Shown: positions 17,070-24,817 of the stretch, piece by piece
Layout of the letters: each line of letters opens with the position of its first letter
Position numbering within the stretch: position 1 is the stretch's first letter
NCBI RefSeq assembly: GCF_001905825.1
Contig: NZ_LIVV01000008.1
Location: 62,001 to 126,000 of the forward strand
DNA: 64,000 bases
Direction: 5' to 3'
Origin: Streptomyces sp. CB02009
GTDB lineage: Bacteria; Actinomycetota; Actinomycetes; Streptomycetales; Streptomycetaceae
Position numbers and translations under genes: made by a program
The notes under the pieces: generated by a model
Told to the model about the DNA's origin: nothing
The model's database searches: none
The model's input: the letters and a program-made list of their open reading frames with translations, nothing else

Positions 17070-18308
17070 ATGGCGATGATGCGGCTCCGGCGCGAGGATC
17101 CGCGGATCGTCGGGTCGTTCCGGCTCCACCGCAGGCTGGGGGCCGGCGGGATGGGCGTCGTGTACCTGGGTTCCGACCGGCGCGGCCAGCGGGTGGCGCT
17201 CAAGGTGATCCGGCCCGATCTCGCCGAGGACCAGGAGTTCCGGTCCCGGTTCGCCCGTGAGGTCTCGGCCGCCCGGCGGATCCGCGGCGGCTGCACGGCC
17301 CGGCTGGTCGCCGCCGACCTGGAGGCCGAGCGCCCCTGGTTCGCCACCCAGTACGTGCCCGGCCCCTCGCTGCACGACCGGGTCGCCGAGGAGGGCTCGC
17401 TGCGCGCCGCCGACGTGGCCTCGATCGGGGCCGCGCTCTCGGAGGGGCTCGTCGCCGTCCACGAGGCCGGGGTCGTGCACCGGGACCTCAAGCCCTCGAA
17501 CATCCTGCTCTCCCCCAAGGGCCCCCGGATCATCGACTTCGGCATCGCCTGGGCCACCGGGGCCAGCACCCTGACCCACGTCGGCACCGCCGTCGGCTCC
17601 CCCGGCTTCCTCGCGCCCGAACAGGTGCGCGGCGCGGCCGTCACCCCCGCCACCGACGTGTTCTCGCTCGGTGCCACGCTGGCGTACGCGGCGATGGCCG
17701 ACTCTCCCTTCGGGCACGGCAGTTCCGAGGTCATGCTCTACCGGGTCGTGCACGAGGAGCCGCAGCTGCACGGGGTGCCGGACGCGCTGGCACCGCTCAT
17801 CCGGGCCTGTCTCGCGAAGGACCCCGAGGACCGTCCCAGCACCCTCCAGCTGTCGATGCGGCTCAAGGAGATCGCAGCGCGCGAGGCGCAGGGGCTGCCG
17901 GTCTCCCGGCCGCCCGTGCAGCGGGAACGCACCGAGGAACGCAACACCCTGCGGCCGACCGAGCGCTACACCGACCGGGACGTGCCCGGTCGGGGGCCGG
18001 AGCGCGGTGCGGAGCGGGGCACCGACCGGGGTACCGAGCGAGGCGTCGACCGGGGTACGGAGCGCGGCGCCGATCGCGGCACCGAGCGTGGTGGGGAGCG
18101 CGGCGGGCGTGGACCCGGTCCGTCGTCCCGGCCCTCCGCCGGGCCCCGGACCGGTGGCCGCCCCGCGACCCGGCCGGGTGCGCGGTCGACGTCCACCGGC
18201 CGCCGGCCCGCCAACCCGCGGCTGCTGCGTCAGCGGCTCTTCGTCTTCGTGGTCGTGACGCTCGTGGTGGCCCTGGGCATCGCCGCCGCCCAGGCTCTCC
18301 AGGGGTAG
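17070..18308 (+). CDS. Ser/Thr protein kinase (PknB-like) with repeat-rich linker and C-terminal membrane anchor
   Basis: 412 aa. Hanks-type kinase: Gly loop LGAGGMGVVY (residues 24-33), VAIK-type lysine in VALKVI, catalytic HRDLKPSN, DFG in IIDFGIAW, and APE in GFLAPEQV. The kinase domain ends near residue 270. Residues 305-350 are Arg/Gly/Glu/Asp repeats (RGTERG, RGADRG). A basic stretch and one helix (LFVFVVVTLVVALGIAAAQAL) end the protein, so the kinase faces the cytoplasm and no extracellular sensor follows. ATG 17070 has GAGGGGA upstream. Confidence 0.92.
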   Translation: MAMMRLRREDPRIVGSFRLHRRLGAGGMGVVYLGSDRRGQRVALKVIRPDLAEDQEFRSRFAREVSAARRIRGGCTARLVAADLEAERPWFATQYVPGPSLHDRVAEEGSLRAADVASIGAALSEGLVAVHEAGVVHRDLKPSNILLSPKGPRIIDFGIAWATGASTLTHVGTAVGSPGFLAPEQVRGAAVTPATDVFSLGATLAYAAMADSPFGHGSSEVMLYRVVHEEPQLHGVPDALAPLIRACLAKDPEDRPSTLQLSMRLKEIAAREAQGLPVSRPPVQRERTEERNTLRPTERYTDRDVPGRGPERGAERGTDRGTERGVDRGTERGADRGTERGGERGGRGPGPSSRPSAGPRTGGRPATRPGARSTSTGRRPANPRLLRQRLFVFVVVTLVVALGIAAAQALQG

Positions 18309-18318
18309 ATCCCTGGGT

Positions 18319-18450
18319 CTGGGCCTGGGCGTGGAATGGGCCTGGGCGTGGAATGGGCCTGGGCGTGGACCTGGGCGTGGACTGGACCTGGGCGTGGACC
18401 TGGGCGTGGACTGGACCTGGGCGTGGACTGGGCCTGGGCGTGCGCCTGGT
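18319..18450. repeat. Intergenic minisatellite, CCTGGGCGTG units
   Basis: Eight copies of CCTGGGCGTG, spaced 12 to 20 nt apart with GGAATGG or GGACTGGA between them, directly after the kinase stop and before the converging methyltransferase stop. Confidence 0.9.
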
Positions 18451-18495
18451 GGAGCGTCGGCCTTGGTTCGGGCCTGGCAGAGGTTCTGACCTGTC

Positions 18496-19314
18496 TCAGG
18501 ACTCCGGGCGGCCCGTCGCCACCGCGTAGAACGCCACCGCCGCCGCCGCGCCCACGTTCAGCGAGTCGACCCCGTGGGCCATCGGGATGCGAACCCACTC
18601 GTCCGCCGCCCGCAGCGCCTGCGTGGACAGACCGTCGCCCTCCGCGCCCAGCATGAGGGCCACCCGCTCCATCCGGTGCGGGGCGGCCTCGTCGATGGAC
18701 ATCGCCTTCTCGGCCGGCGTCAGCGCCAGGAGCTTGAAGCCCGCCTCCCGTACCGTCTCCAGGCCCCGCGGCCAGGTGTCGAGCCGCGCGTACGGCACGG
18801 AGAACACCGCCCCCATCGAGACCTTCACCGAGCGCCGGTACAGCGGATCCGCGCAGTCCGGCGACAGCAGCACCGCGTCCATGCCCAGCGCCGCGGCGCT
18901 GCGGAAGATCGCGCCGATGTTGGTGTGGTCGTTCACCGACTCCATCACCACCACCCGGCGGGCGCCGGTGAGCAGTTCGGCGGCGTCCGGGAGCGGCTTG
19001 CGCTGCATCGAGGCGAGCGCGCCCCGGTGCACGTGGTAGCCCGTGACGCGTTCCGCGAGGTCCGGCTGGATCGCGTACACCGGCGCGGGGACCTCGTCGA
19101 TGACGTCCCGCATCACGTCGACCCACTTGGCGGAGAGCAGCATCGACCGCATCTCGTAGCCCGCCTGACGGGCCCTGCGGATGACCTTCTCGCCCTCCGC
19201 GATGAACAGGCCCTCGGCGGGTTCCCTTCTGCGGCGGAGTTCGACATCGGTCAGACCGGTGTAGTCGCGCAGGCGCGGGTCGTCGGGGTCGTCGATCGTG
19301 ATGAGTTCGGCCAC
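18496..19314 (-). CDS. SpoU/TrmH-family RNA methyltransferase
   Basis: 272 aa. SPOUT methyltransferase: motif 1 ESVNDHTNIGAIFRSAAALG, motif 2 LMLGAEGDGLS, motif 3 RIPMAHGVDSLNVGAAAAV, the knotted S-adenosylmethionine site. An N-terminal substrate-binding domain (about residues 1-105) is of the rRNA/tRNA 2'-O-methyltransferase type. The target nucleotide cannot be read from sequence. GTG 19314 starts it; it lies 73 nt downstream of cysG on the same strand. Confidence 0.92.
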   Translation of the reverse strand: MAELITIDDPDDPRLRDYTGLTDVELRRRREPAEGLFIAEGEKVIRRARQAGYEMRSMLLSAKWVDVMRDVIDEVPAPVYAIQPDLAERVTGYHVHRGALASMQRKPLPDAAELLTGARRVVVMESVNDHTNIGAIFRSAAALGMDAVLLSPDCADPLYRRSVKVSMGAVFSVPYARLDTWPRGLETVREAGFKLLALTPAEKAMSIDEAAPHRMERVALMLGAEGDGLSTQALRAADEWVRIPMAHGVDSLNVGAAAAVAFYAVATGRPES

Positions 19315-19387
19315 GAGGTGATACTGCCTTGTCCGGGGTGTGGTGCCAATGTGTGTGCCGCTGTGCGTCGCCCGTCCGCGACCGGTG

Positions 19388-20650
19388 CTAGGAGACCAGG
19401 CGGTCCGGGCCCTCCGTCACGACCTCGCCGATCACGATGACCGCCGGCGGGCGGACCTCCTGCGTCCGCACCGTCTCCGCCACCGTCGCCAGCGTCGCGT
19501 CCACCCGGCGCTGGGCCGCCGTCGTGCCCTCCTGGACCAGGGCCAACGGGGTCTCCGGGGCCTTGCCGTGCGCGATCAGGGCCTCCGCGATCTTTCCGAT
19601 CTTGTCCACGCCCATCAGGATCACCAGCGTGCCCGTGAGCTTCGCCAGCGACGCCCAGTCCACGAGGGAGCGCGGGTCCTCCGGGGCCACATGGCCGCTG
19701 ACCACGGTGAACTCGTGCGCCACGCCCCGGTGCGTCACCGGGATGCCCGCCGCGCCCGGCACCGAGATGGAGCTGGAGATGCCCGGCACCACCGTGCAGG
19801 CGATGCCCTCGGCGGCCAGCGCCTGCGCCTCCTCCATGCCCCGGCCGAAGACGAACGGGTCGCCGCCCTTCAGCCGGACGACGGACCTGCCCGCCTTAGC
19901 GTGCTCGATCAGCGCGTTGTTGATGGCCTCTTGCGCCATGAACCGGCCGTACGGGATCTTCGCCGCGTCGATCACCTCGACGTGCGGGGGCAGTTCGTCC
20001 AGCAGGTCGCGGGGGCCCAGGCGGTCCGCGATCACCACGTCCGCCTCCGTCAGCAGACGGCGGCCCCGGACCGTGATCAGGTCCGGGTCGCCCGGGCCGC
20101 CGCCGACCAAGGCCACGAACGGGGTGCGCGCGCGGTGCTGCGGGGCCGCGATCGAACCGTCCCGGAGGCCCTCGACGATCGCGTCGCGGACGGCCGCCGA
20201 GCGGCGCGGGTCGTGGCCGGTGAGCACCGCGACGGTCACGCCCTCGCTGCGGCCCGTCGCCGGGGTCCAGGCGGTGGCCGCCTCGGCGTCGTCGGAGCGC
20301 ACGCACCAGGTCCGGGACCGCTCGGCCTCCGCGGAGGCGGCGGCGTTCGTGGCGGCGTCGGTGGTCGCGACCAGGACGTACCAGGCGTCGGCGAGGTCGC
20401 CCTCCTCGTACCTGCGCTTGATCCAGGTGATCTCGCCCGTCTCCGCCATCACGTCCACGGACGGGGTCGCGGAGGGGGAGATCAGGGTGATCTCGGCGCC
20501 CGCGGCGATCAGGGCGGGGAGGCGTCGCTGGGCGACCTGACCGCCGCCCAGGACGACCACGCGGCGGCCGGCCAGGCGCAGGCCCACCGGGTAGGCGGGG
20601 TGCGTCGTCGGCTGGGCGGTGTGATCGGCGTGCTCGGCGTGCTCGGCCAT
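19388..20650 (-). CDS. cysG: Siroheme synthase: precorrin-2 dehydrogenase plus uroporphyrinogen-III methyltransferase
   Basis: 420 aa. The N-terminal third is an NAD-binding precorrin-2 dehydrogenase/ferrochelatase-like domain (VVVLGGGQVAQRRL). From about residue 175 the methyltransferase follows: LVGGGPGDPDLITVRG and VVRLKGGDPFVFGRGMEE. It adds two methyl groups to uroporphyrinogen III and oxidises precorrin-2, feeding siroheme and the cobalamin enzymes encoded just upstream. ATG 20650 has GAGGAG upstream. Residues 4-20 are His/Thr-rich and variable. Confidence 0.93.
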   Translation of the reverse strand: MAEHAEHADHTAQPTTHPAYPVGLRLAGRRVVVLGGGQVAQRRLPALIAAGAEITLISPSATPSVDVMAETGEITWIKRRYEEGDLADAWYVLVATTDAATNAAASAEAERSRTWCVRSDDAEAATAWTPATGRSEGVTVAVLTGHDPRRSAAVRDAIVEGLRDGSIAAPQHRARTPFVALVGGGPGDPDLITVRGRRLLTEADVVIADRLGPRDLLDELPPHVEVIDAAKIPYGRFMAQEAINNALIEHAKAGRSVVRLKGGDPFVFGRGMEEAQALAAEGIACTVVPGISSSISVPGAAGIPVTHRGVAHEFTVVSGHVAPEDPRSLVDWASLAKLTGTLVILMGVDKIGKIAEALIAHGKAPETPLALVQEGTTAAQRRVDATLATVAETVRTQEVRPPAVIVIGEVVTEGPDRLVS

Positions 20651-20732
20651 GGGTGAGCGGCTCCTCGGAGGGCGGGTGCTGGCCGCTGCTGCGATGAAGC
20701 GGCTGGTGGGCGGCGGCGGGGCGCCTGCGACC

Positions 20733-20768
20733 AGGATATCTGTGGCGGGGGCACGTCACGCTGTGACG
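20733..20768 (-). promoter_or_regulatory. Putative cysG promoter with palindromic operator
   Basis: On the minus strand TATCCT (20733-20738) is a good -10. Fifteen nt upstream of it, over the -35 position, lies the palindrome CGTCACAGCGTGACG (20754-20768; 6-bp arms, 3-nt centre). This placement suggests repressor or activator binding. The factor is unknown. Confidence 0.45.
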
Positions 20769-20806
20769 GATCTCCCCGCCGTGGAGGGTGACGTGGGGGC
20801 CGCTCC

Positions 20807-20909
20807 GGAACAGGGTTCGGGACTGCATGATTTACGGCGCCCCGGGCCCTGAGAACGCTAAGCCTGTTTTCGCGCCACAAATCACGCTTTACGTCCCGAA
20901 CCCTGTTCC
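20807..20909. other. 103-nt fold-back element with 17-bp perfect terminal inverted repeats
   Basis: GGAACAGGGTTCGGGAC (20807-20823) pairs exactly with 20893-20909. Inside, TGATTT (20828-20833) pairs with AAATCA (20879-20884) and GGCGC (20836-20840) with GCGCC (20872-20876), leaving a loop of about 31 nt. The interior is much less GC-rich than the flanks. It could be a structured RNA, a cruciform or a relic mobile element; no known family recognised. Confidence 0.6.
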
Positions 20910-20910
20910 T

Positions 20911-20948
20911 GCGCGGCCCCCACTCCCGTACGTGGGTGGGGGCCGCGC
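20911..20948 (-). terminator. Terminator of the cobT gene
   Basis: GCGCGGCCCCCAC (20911-20923) pairs perfectly with 20936-20948, starting 8 nt after the cobT stop on the minus strand. Confidence 0.8.
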
Positions 20949-20956
20949 CGGTGGTG

Positions 20957-23900
20957 CTACTTCTCGGTGACGCCCGCCGAGTCGAACGTGGCCACCTCGT
21001 GCATCGCGCGGGCCGCGCTCTGCACCAGCGGGAGGGCGAGCAGCGCGCCCGTGCCCTCGCCGAGGCGGAGGTCCAGGTCGACCAGGGGGCGCAGGCCCAG
21101 CTTGTTGAGCGCGGCCACGTGGCCCGGCTCGGCGCTGCGGTGTCCGGCGATGCAGGCCGCGAGCGACTCCGGTGCGATCGCGCGGGCCACCAGGGCCGCC
21201 GCGCCGGTGGACACGCCGTCGAGGATCACCGGGGTACGCAGGGAGGCCGCGCCCAGGATCAGGCCGACGAGGGCCGCGTGCTCCAGGCCGCCGACCGCCG
21301 ACAGGACGCCGATCGGGTCCGCCGGGTCCGGCTTGTGCAGGTCGAGGGCGCGTCGGACGACGTCCACCTTGCGGGCGTGCGTCTCGTCGTTGATGCCCGT
21401 GCCCCGGCCGGTGACCTCCGTCGGGTCGACGCCCGTGTAGACCGAGATCAGGGCGGCGGACGCGGTGGTGTTCGCGATGCCCATCTCGCCCGTGAGCAGC
21501 GCCTTGTTGCCGGCCGCGACGAGGTCGCGGGCCGTTTCGATGCCCACCTCGATCGCCGCCAGCACCTCGTCGCGGGTCATCGCGGGACCCGTGGTGAAGT
21601 CGGCGGTGCCGGGGCGGACCTTGCGCGGCAGGAGGCCGGGGGTGGCCGGGAGTTCGGACGCCACGCCCACGTCGATGACGCAGACCTCGGCGCCCACCTG
21701 GTTGGCGAAGGCGTTGCAGACCGCTCCCCCGCCGAGGAAGTTGGCCACCATCTGGCCGGTGACCTCCTGCGGCCAGGGCGTCACGCCCTGGGCGTGGACG
21801 CCGTGGTCGCCCGCGAAGATCGCGACGGCGGCCGGCTCCGGGATCGGCGGCGGGCAGACCCGGGAGAGTCCCGAGAGCTGTGCCGCGATGATCTCCAGCA
21901 TGCCGAGCGCGCCGGCCGGCTTGGTCATCCGCTTCTGGCGCTCCCAGGCCTCGCCGAGCGCCTTCGCGTCCAGCGGGCGGATGTTGGCGATGGTCTCCTG
22001 GAGGAGGTCGTGCGGCTCCTCGCCGGGCAGGGCGCGGCGGCCGTACGTCTCCTCGTGGACGACCCAGGCCAGCGGGCGGCGCTTGGACCAGCCCGCCTGC
22101 ATCAGCTCGGGCTCCTCGGGGAACTCGTCGACGTAACCCACGCAGAGGTACGCGACCACTTCGAGGTGCTCGGGGAGGCCCAGGGTGCGGACCATCTCGC
22201 GCTCGTCGAAGAAGCTGACCCAGCCGACGCCGAGGCCCTCGGCCCGGGCGGCGAGCCAGAGGTTCTCGACGGCGAGCGCCGAGGAGTACGGGGCCATCTG
22301 CGGCTGGGTGTAGCGGCCGAGGGTGTGGCGGCCGCCGCGGGTCGGGTCGGCCGTCACGACGATGTTGACCGGGGTGTCGAGGATGGCCTCGATCTTCAGT
22401 TCCTTGAACTGCTTCGCCCGGGCCTTCGGCAGCGACTTGGCGTAGGCCTCGCGCTGCCGCTGGGCCAGCTCGTGCATCGTCTGCCGGGTCTCGGCGGAGC
22501 GGATGACGACGAAGTCCCAGGGCTGCGAGTGGCCGACGCTGGGCGCCGTGTGGGCCGCCTCCAGGACGCGGAGCAGCACCTCGTGCGGGATCGGGTCGGA
22601 GCGAAAGCCGTTGCGGATGTCGCGGCGCTCGCGCATCACACGGAGGACGGCCTCGCGCTCGGCGTCGTCGTAGCCGGGGGCGGGGGCCGACTCGGCCTCC
22701 TCCGCCGCGACGGGGGCCGTCTCCGGCTGCTCCTCGGGGGCGGCCTCTGCGGGCACGTCGGCGTCTGCGGGCAGCTCGGCCTCCGCGGGCAGCTCGGCCT
22801 CCGCGGGCAGTTCGGGGGCGACGGTCTGCTCGGCGGCGACCGGCTCGACGGGGGCCTCCTCTGCGGCGACCTGCTCCTCGGCCTCCACCGGCTCCTCGGC
22901 CTGCGGGGCCGCCTCGGCTTCGGGCGCCGTCCCGGTCCCGGCCTCCGGGGCCTGCTCGGGCAGGGCCTCGGGGGCCTCGGGGGTCTCAGGGGCCTCGTCC
23001 GGGACGAAGGGGATCTCCTCGGCGACCGCCTCGACGGGGGCCTCCTCGGGGAGCTGCTCCTCCGCGGGCTGCTCCTCCGCCACGGCGACCGGCTCGGCCG
23101 GGGCCTCGGCGACGGCTTCCGCGACCGGCTCCGGGTGCTCCTCGGGCTGCGGCTCGGGCTCCGGGGCCTGCTCGGCCTCGGGGGCGGCCGTTTCGGGCTC
23201 CTCCACCGGTGCCGGCTGGGGGGCTTCCGCGGTCGGCTCGCCCTCGCGCGGGGCGGGGACGACGGCGTGGACCTCGGGCGCCTCCGCCGGGGCCTCCGGT
23301 GCGGTCTCCTCGACGGCCACCGGGGCCTCGGCCTCCGCCGGCTCCTCCTGCGCGGGGGTCGGCTCCGGGGCCGGGGCGAGGTGGGGGGTCGTCGGGACGT
23401 TGCCGTCGACCTGGACGAACTGCCCGCTCTGCGGGACGACCGTTTCTGCGGGGAGCTCCGGGGCCTGCGGGGCCTCGGGCGCCTGCGGCTGCGCGGCCCA
23501 CGGCTCGGCGCCCTGCGGCGCGAGCTGCTGGTCCTGCGCGATCTCGAAGTACTCGGGGCCGCTGGTCGGCGGTCCCGGGTTCCGTACGGGCACGGGCGCG
23601 GGGGCGGTGGCCACGAGCGGCTCGGGCGTGGGAACCGGAACGGGCTGCGGGGCCGGTGCGGGCGCGGCGGCGGGGCCGCGGTCGGCCAGCGAGCGCACGA
23701 CGCCGCCGGCCTCGGGCACGGGCGGGCCCATGTGCAGCGGGCGGCGGGCCGCCTGCGGGGCCGGGGCCGGCGGGGGCACCCGGACTCCGCTCAGGTCGAC
23801 GGAGCCGGAGTCGCGGCCGGCGGCCTCGTGCGCGCCGGTGTCGAGGATGCCGGGCTCGTAGCCGTGCTGGGGCGCCTGCTCCTGCGGGGCCGCGGGGACG

Positions 23901-24481
23901 CCGTGCGCCGGGGTACCGGTCGGCTGGTCCAGCGGGATGCCGTGGGCGGGCGTGCCCGTCGGCTGGTCCACCGGAATGCCGTGCGCGGGGGTGCCGCCGA
24001 ACTGGTCCACCGGGACGCCGTGCGCCGGGGTGCCGAGCGGCTGGTCCGTGGGGACGCCGTGCGCGGGGGTGCCGGTCGGCTGGTCCAGGGGGAGGCCCTG
24101 CGGCGGGGTCTGGTGCTGCGGGGCCGTGAGGACGTCGGCGAGGGCGACGGAGTCCAGCGGGGCCGTGAGCGGGTCCGGCAGCGGGTCGGTGAGCGGGTCG
24201 CCGACCACGGCCGGCGCCTCGGCGGCCGGCGGGTGCACGCCCTGGTGCGGGACCACGGGAGCCTGCGGCGGCACGGCGACGAGGGGCGCGGGCGCGACGC
24301 CCGGCGGGTGCTCGCTCCAGGCGCCCTGGGCGCCCGGCATCAGCAGCAGGTCGTCGTCCTCGGTGGTGTGCCCGGAGGGGTCCAGGAAGGTGTACGCGCC
24401 CGGTGCGGGGATGCCCGGCTGCTCGACCATGCCTGCGTTCTCCGGCAGTCCCTCGCCCGGGACCTGGCCGGTGTCCGTCAT
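20957..24481 (-). CDS. cobT: BluB-CobT fusion with ~600-aa disordered N-terminal region
   Basis: 1174 aa. Residues 1-603 are Pro/Ala/Glu-rich with no fold; about 130-196 hold five near-repeats of DQPTGTPAHG followed by VP or IP. Residues 604-820 are a flavin nitroreductase-like BluB domain (RRDIRNGF, APSVGHSQPWDFVV), which makes 5,6-dimethylbenzimidazole from FMN. Residues 822-1174 are CobT (FAGDHGVHAQGVTPWP, GEMGIANTTASAA, RLGEGTGALLALPL with the catalytic Glu), which ribosylates that base. One chain thus makes and activates the cobalamin lower ligand. CobT alone is about 350 aa. ATG 24481. Confidence 0.93.
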   Translation of the reverse strand: MTDTGQVPGEGLPENAGMVEQPGIPAPGAYTFLDPSGHTTEDDDLLLMPGAQGAWSEHPPGVAPAPLVAVPPQAPVVPHQGVHPPAAEAPAVVGDPLTDPLPDPLTAPLDSVALADVLTAPQHQTPPQGLPLDQPTGTPAHGVPTDQPLGTPAHGVPVDQFGGTPAHGIPVDQPTGTPAHGIPLDQPTGTPAHGVPAAPQEQAPQHGYEPGILDTGAHEAAGRDSGSVDLSGVRVPPPAPAPQAARRPLHMGPPVPEAGGVVRSLADRGPAAAPAPAPQPVPVPTPEPLVATAPAPVPVRNPGPPTSGPEYFEIAQDQQLAPQGAEPWAAQPQAPEAPQAPELPAETVVPQSGQFVQVDGNVPTTPHLAPAPEPTPAQEEPAEAEAPVAVEETAPEAPAEAPEVHAVVPAPREGEPTAEAPQPAPVEEPETAAPEAEQAPEPEPQPEEHPEPVAEAVAEAPAEPVAVAEEQPAEEQLPEEAPVEAVAEEIPFVPDEAPETPEAPEALPEQAPEAGTGTAPEAEAAPQAEEPVEAEEQVAAEEAPVEPVAAEQTVAPELPAEAELPAEAELPADADVPAEAAPEEQPETAPVAAEEAESAPAPGYDDAEREAVLRVMRERRDIRNGFRSDPIPHEVLLRVLEAAHTAPSVGHSQPWDFVVIRSAETRQTMHELAQRQREAYAKSLPKARAKQFKELKIEAILDTPVNIVVTADPTRGGRHTLGRYTQPQMAPYSSALAVENLWLAARAEGLGVGWVSFFDEREMVRTLGLPEHLEVVAYLCVGYVDEFPEEPELMQAGWSKRRPLAWVVHEETYGRRALPGEEPHDLLQETIANIRPLDAKALGEAWERQKRMTKPAGALGMLEIIAAQLSGLSRVCPPPIPEPAAVAIFAGDHGVHAQGVTPWPQEVTGQMVANFLGGGAVCNAFANQVGAEVCVIDVGVASELPATPGLLPRKVRPGTADFTTGPAMTRDEVLAAIEVGIETARDLVAAGNKALLTGEMGIANTTASAALISVYTGVDPTEVTGRGTGINDETHARKVDVVRRALDLHKPDPADPIGVLSAVGGLEHAALVGLILGAASLRTPVILDGVSTGAAALVARAIAPESLAACIAGHRSAEPGHVAALNKLGLRPLVDLDLRLGEGTGALLALPLVQSAARAMHEVATFDSAGVTEK

Positions 24482-24817
24482 GCGTACCCCTCGCCCATCG
24501 CTTGTGTTCTTTCAGACCTGCGCCCGTCGACAAGAACGAGCGCGCGCGCCGCGCGGCACGAAGGACACGCGGACATCCCTCACATTGTCGCGGCCTCGGG
24601 CCCTCGTGGCAGGGAGATTTGCCACGGTGCGCTGTGGACTGCGCCACGTCGCGCGGTCCCCCCTTGTCGCGTACCACGTCAGCGGCGCAAGGCGGCCGCC
24701 CGTTCCGGACATTGACCCGGGGGTCCCCCGAAGAATCGAACATCCGGACGCGGTACAACAATCGGCCAGCCTACCTGCACCGACGGGCGGCGTGGTCACG
24801 GGTGGGGGGTGCCGGAT
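24482..24817. other. Intergenic region of 336 nt upstream of cobT
   Basis: No gene seen. On the minus strand a small hairpin GTGGCA/TGCCAC (8-nt loop, near 24608-24630) lies in the expected leader. I looked for cobalamin riboswitch conserved boxes (GCCACTG, B12 box) and did not find them. Confidence 0.5.

Noticed and set aside
20936..24715. Long open frame antisense to BluB-CobT
   Set aside because: It is a shadow of the GC-rich sense gene with Arg/Gly-rich composition and no domain; the sense strand has clear enzyme motifs.
24482..24817. Cobalamin riboswitch upstream of cobT
   Set aside because: The conserved boxes are absent on the minus strand; only a short 6-bp hairpin is present.
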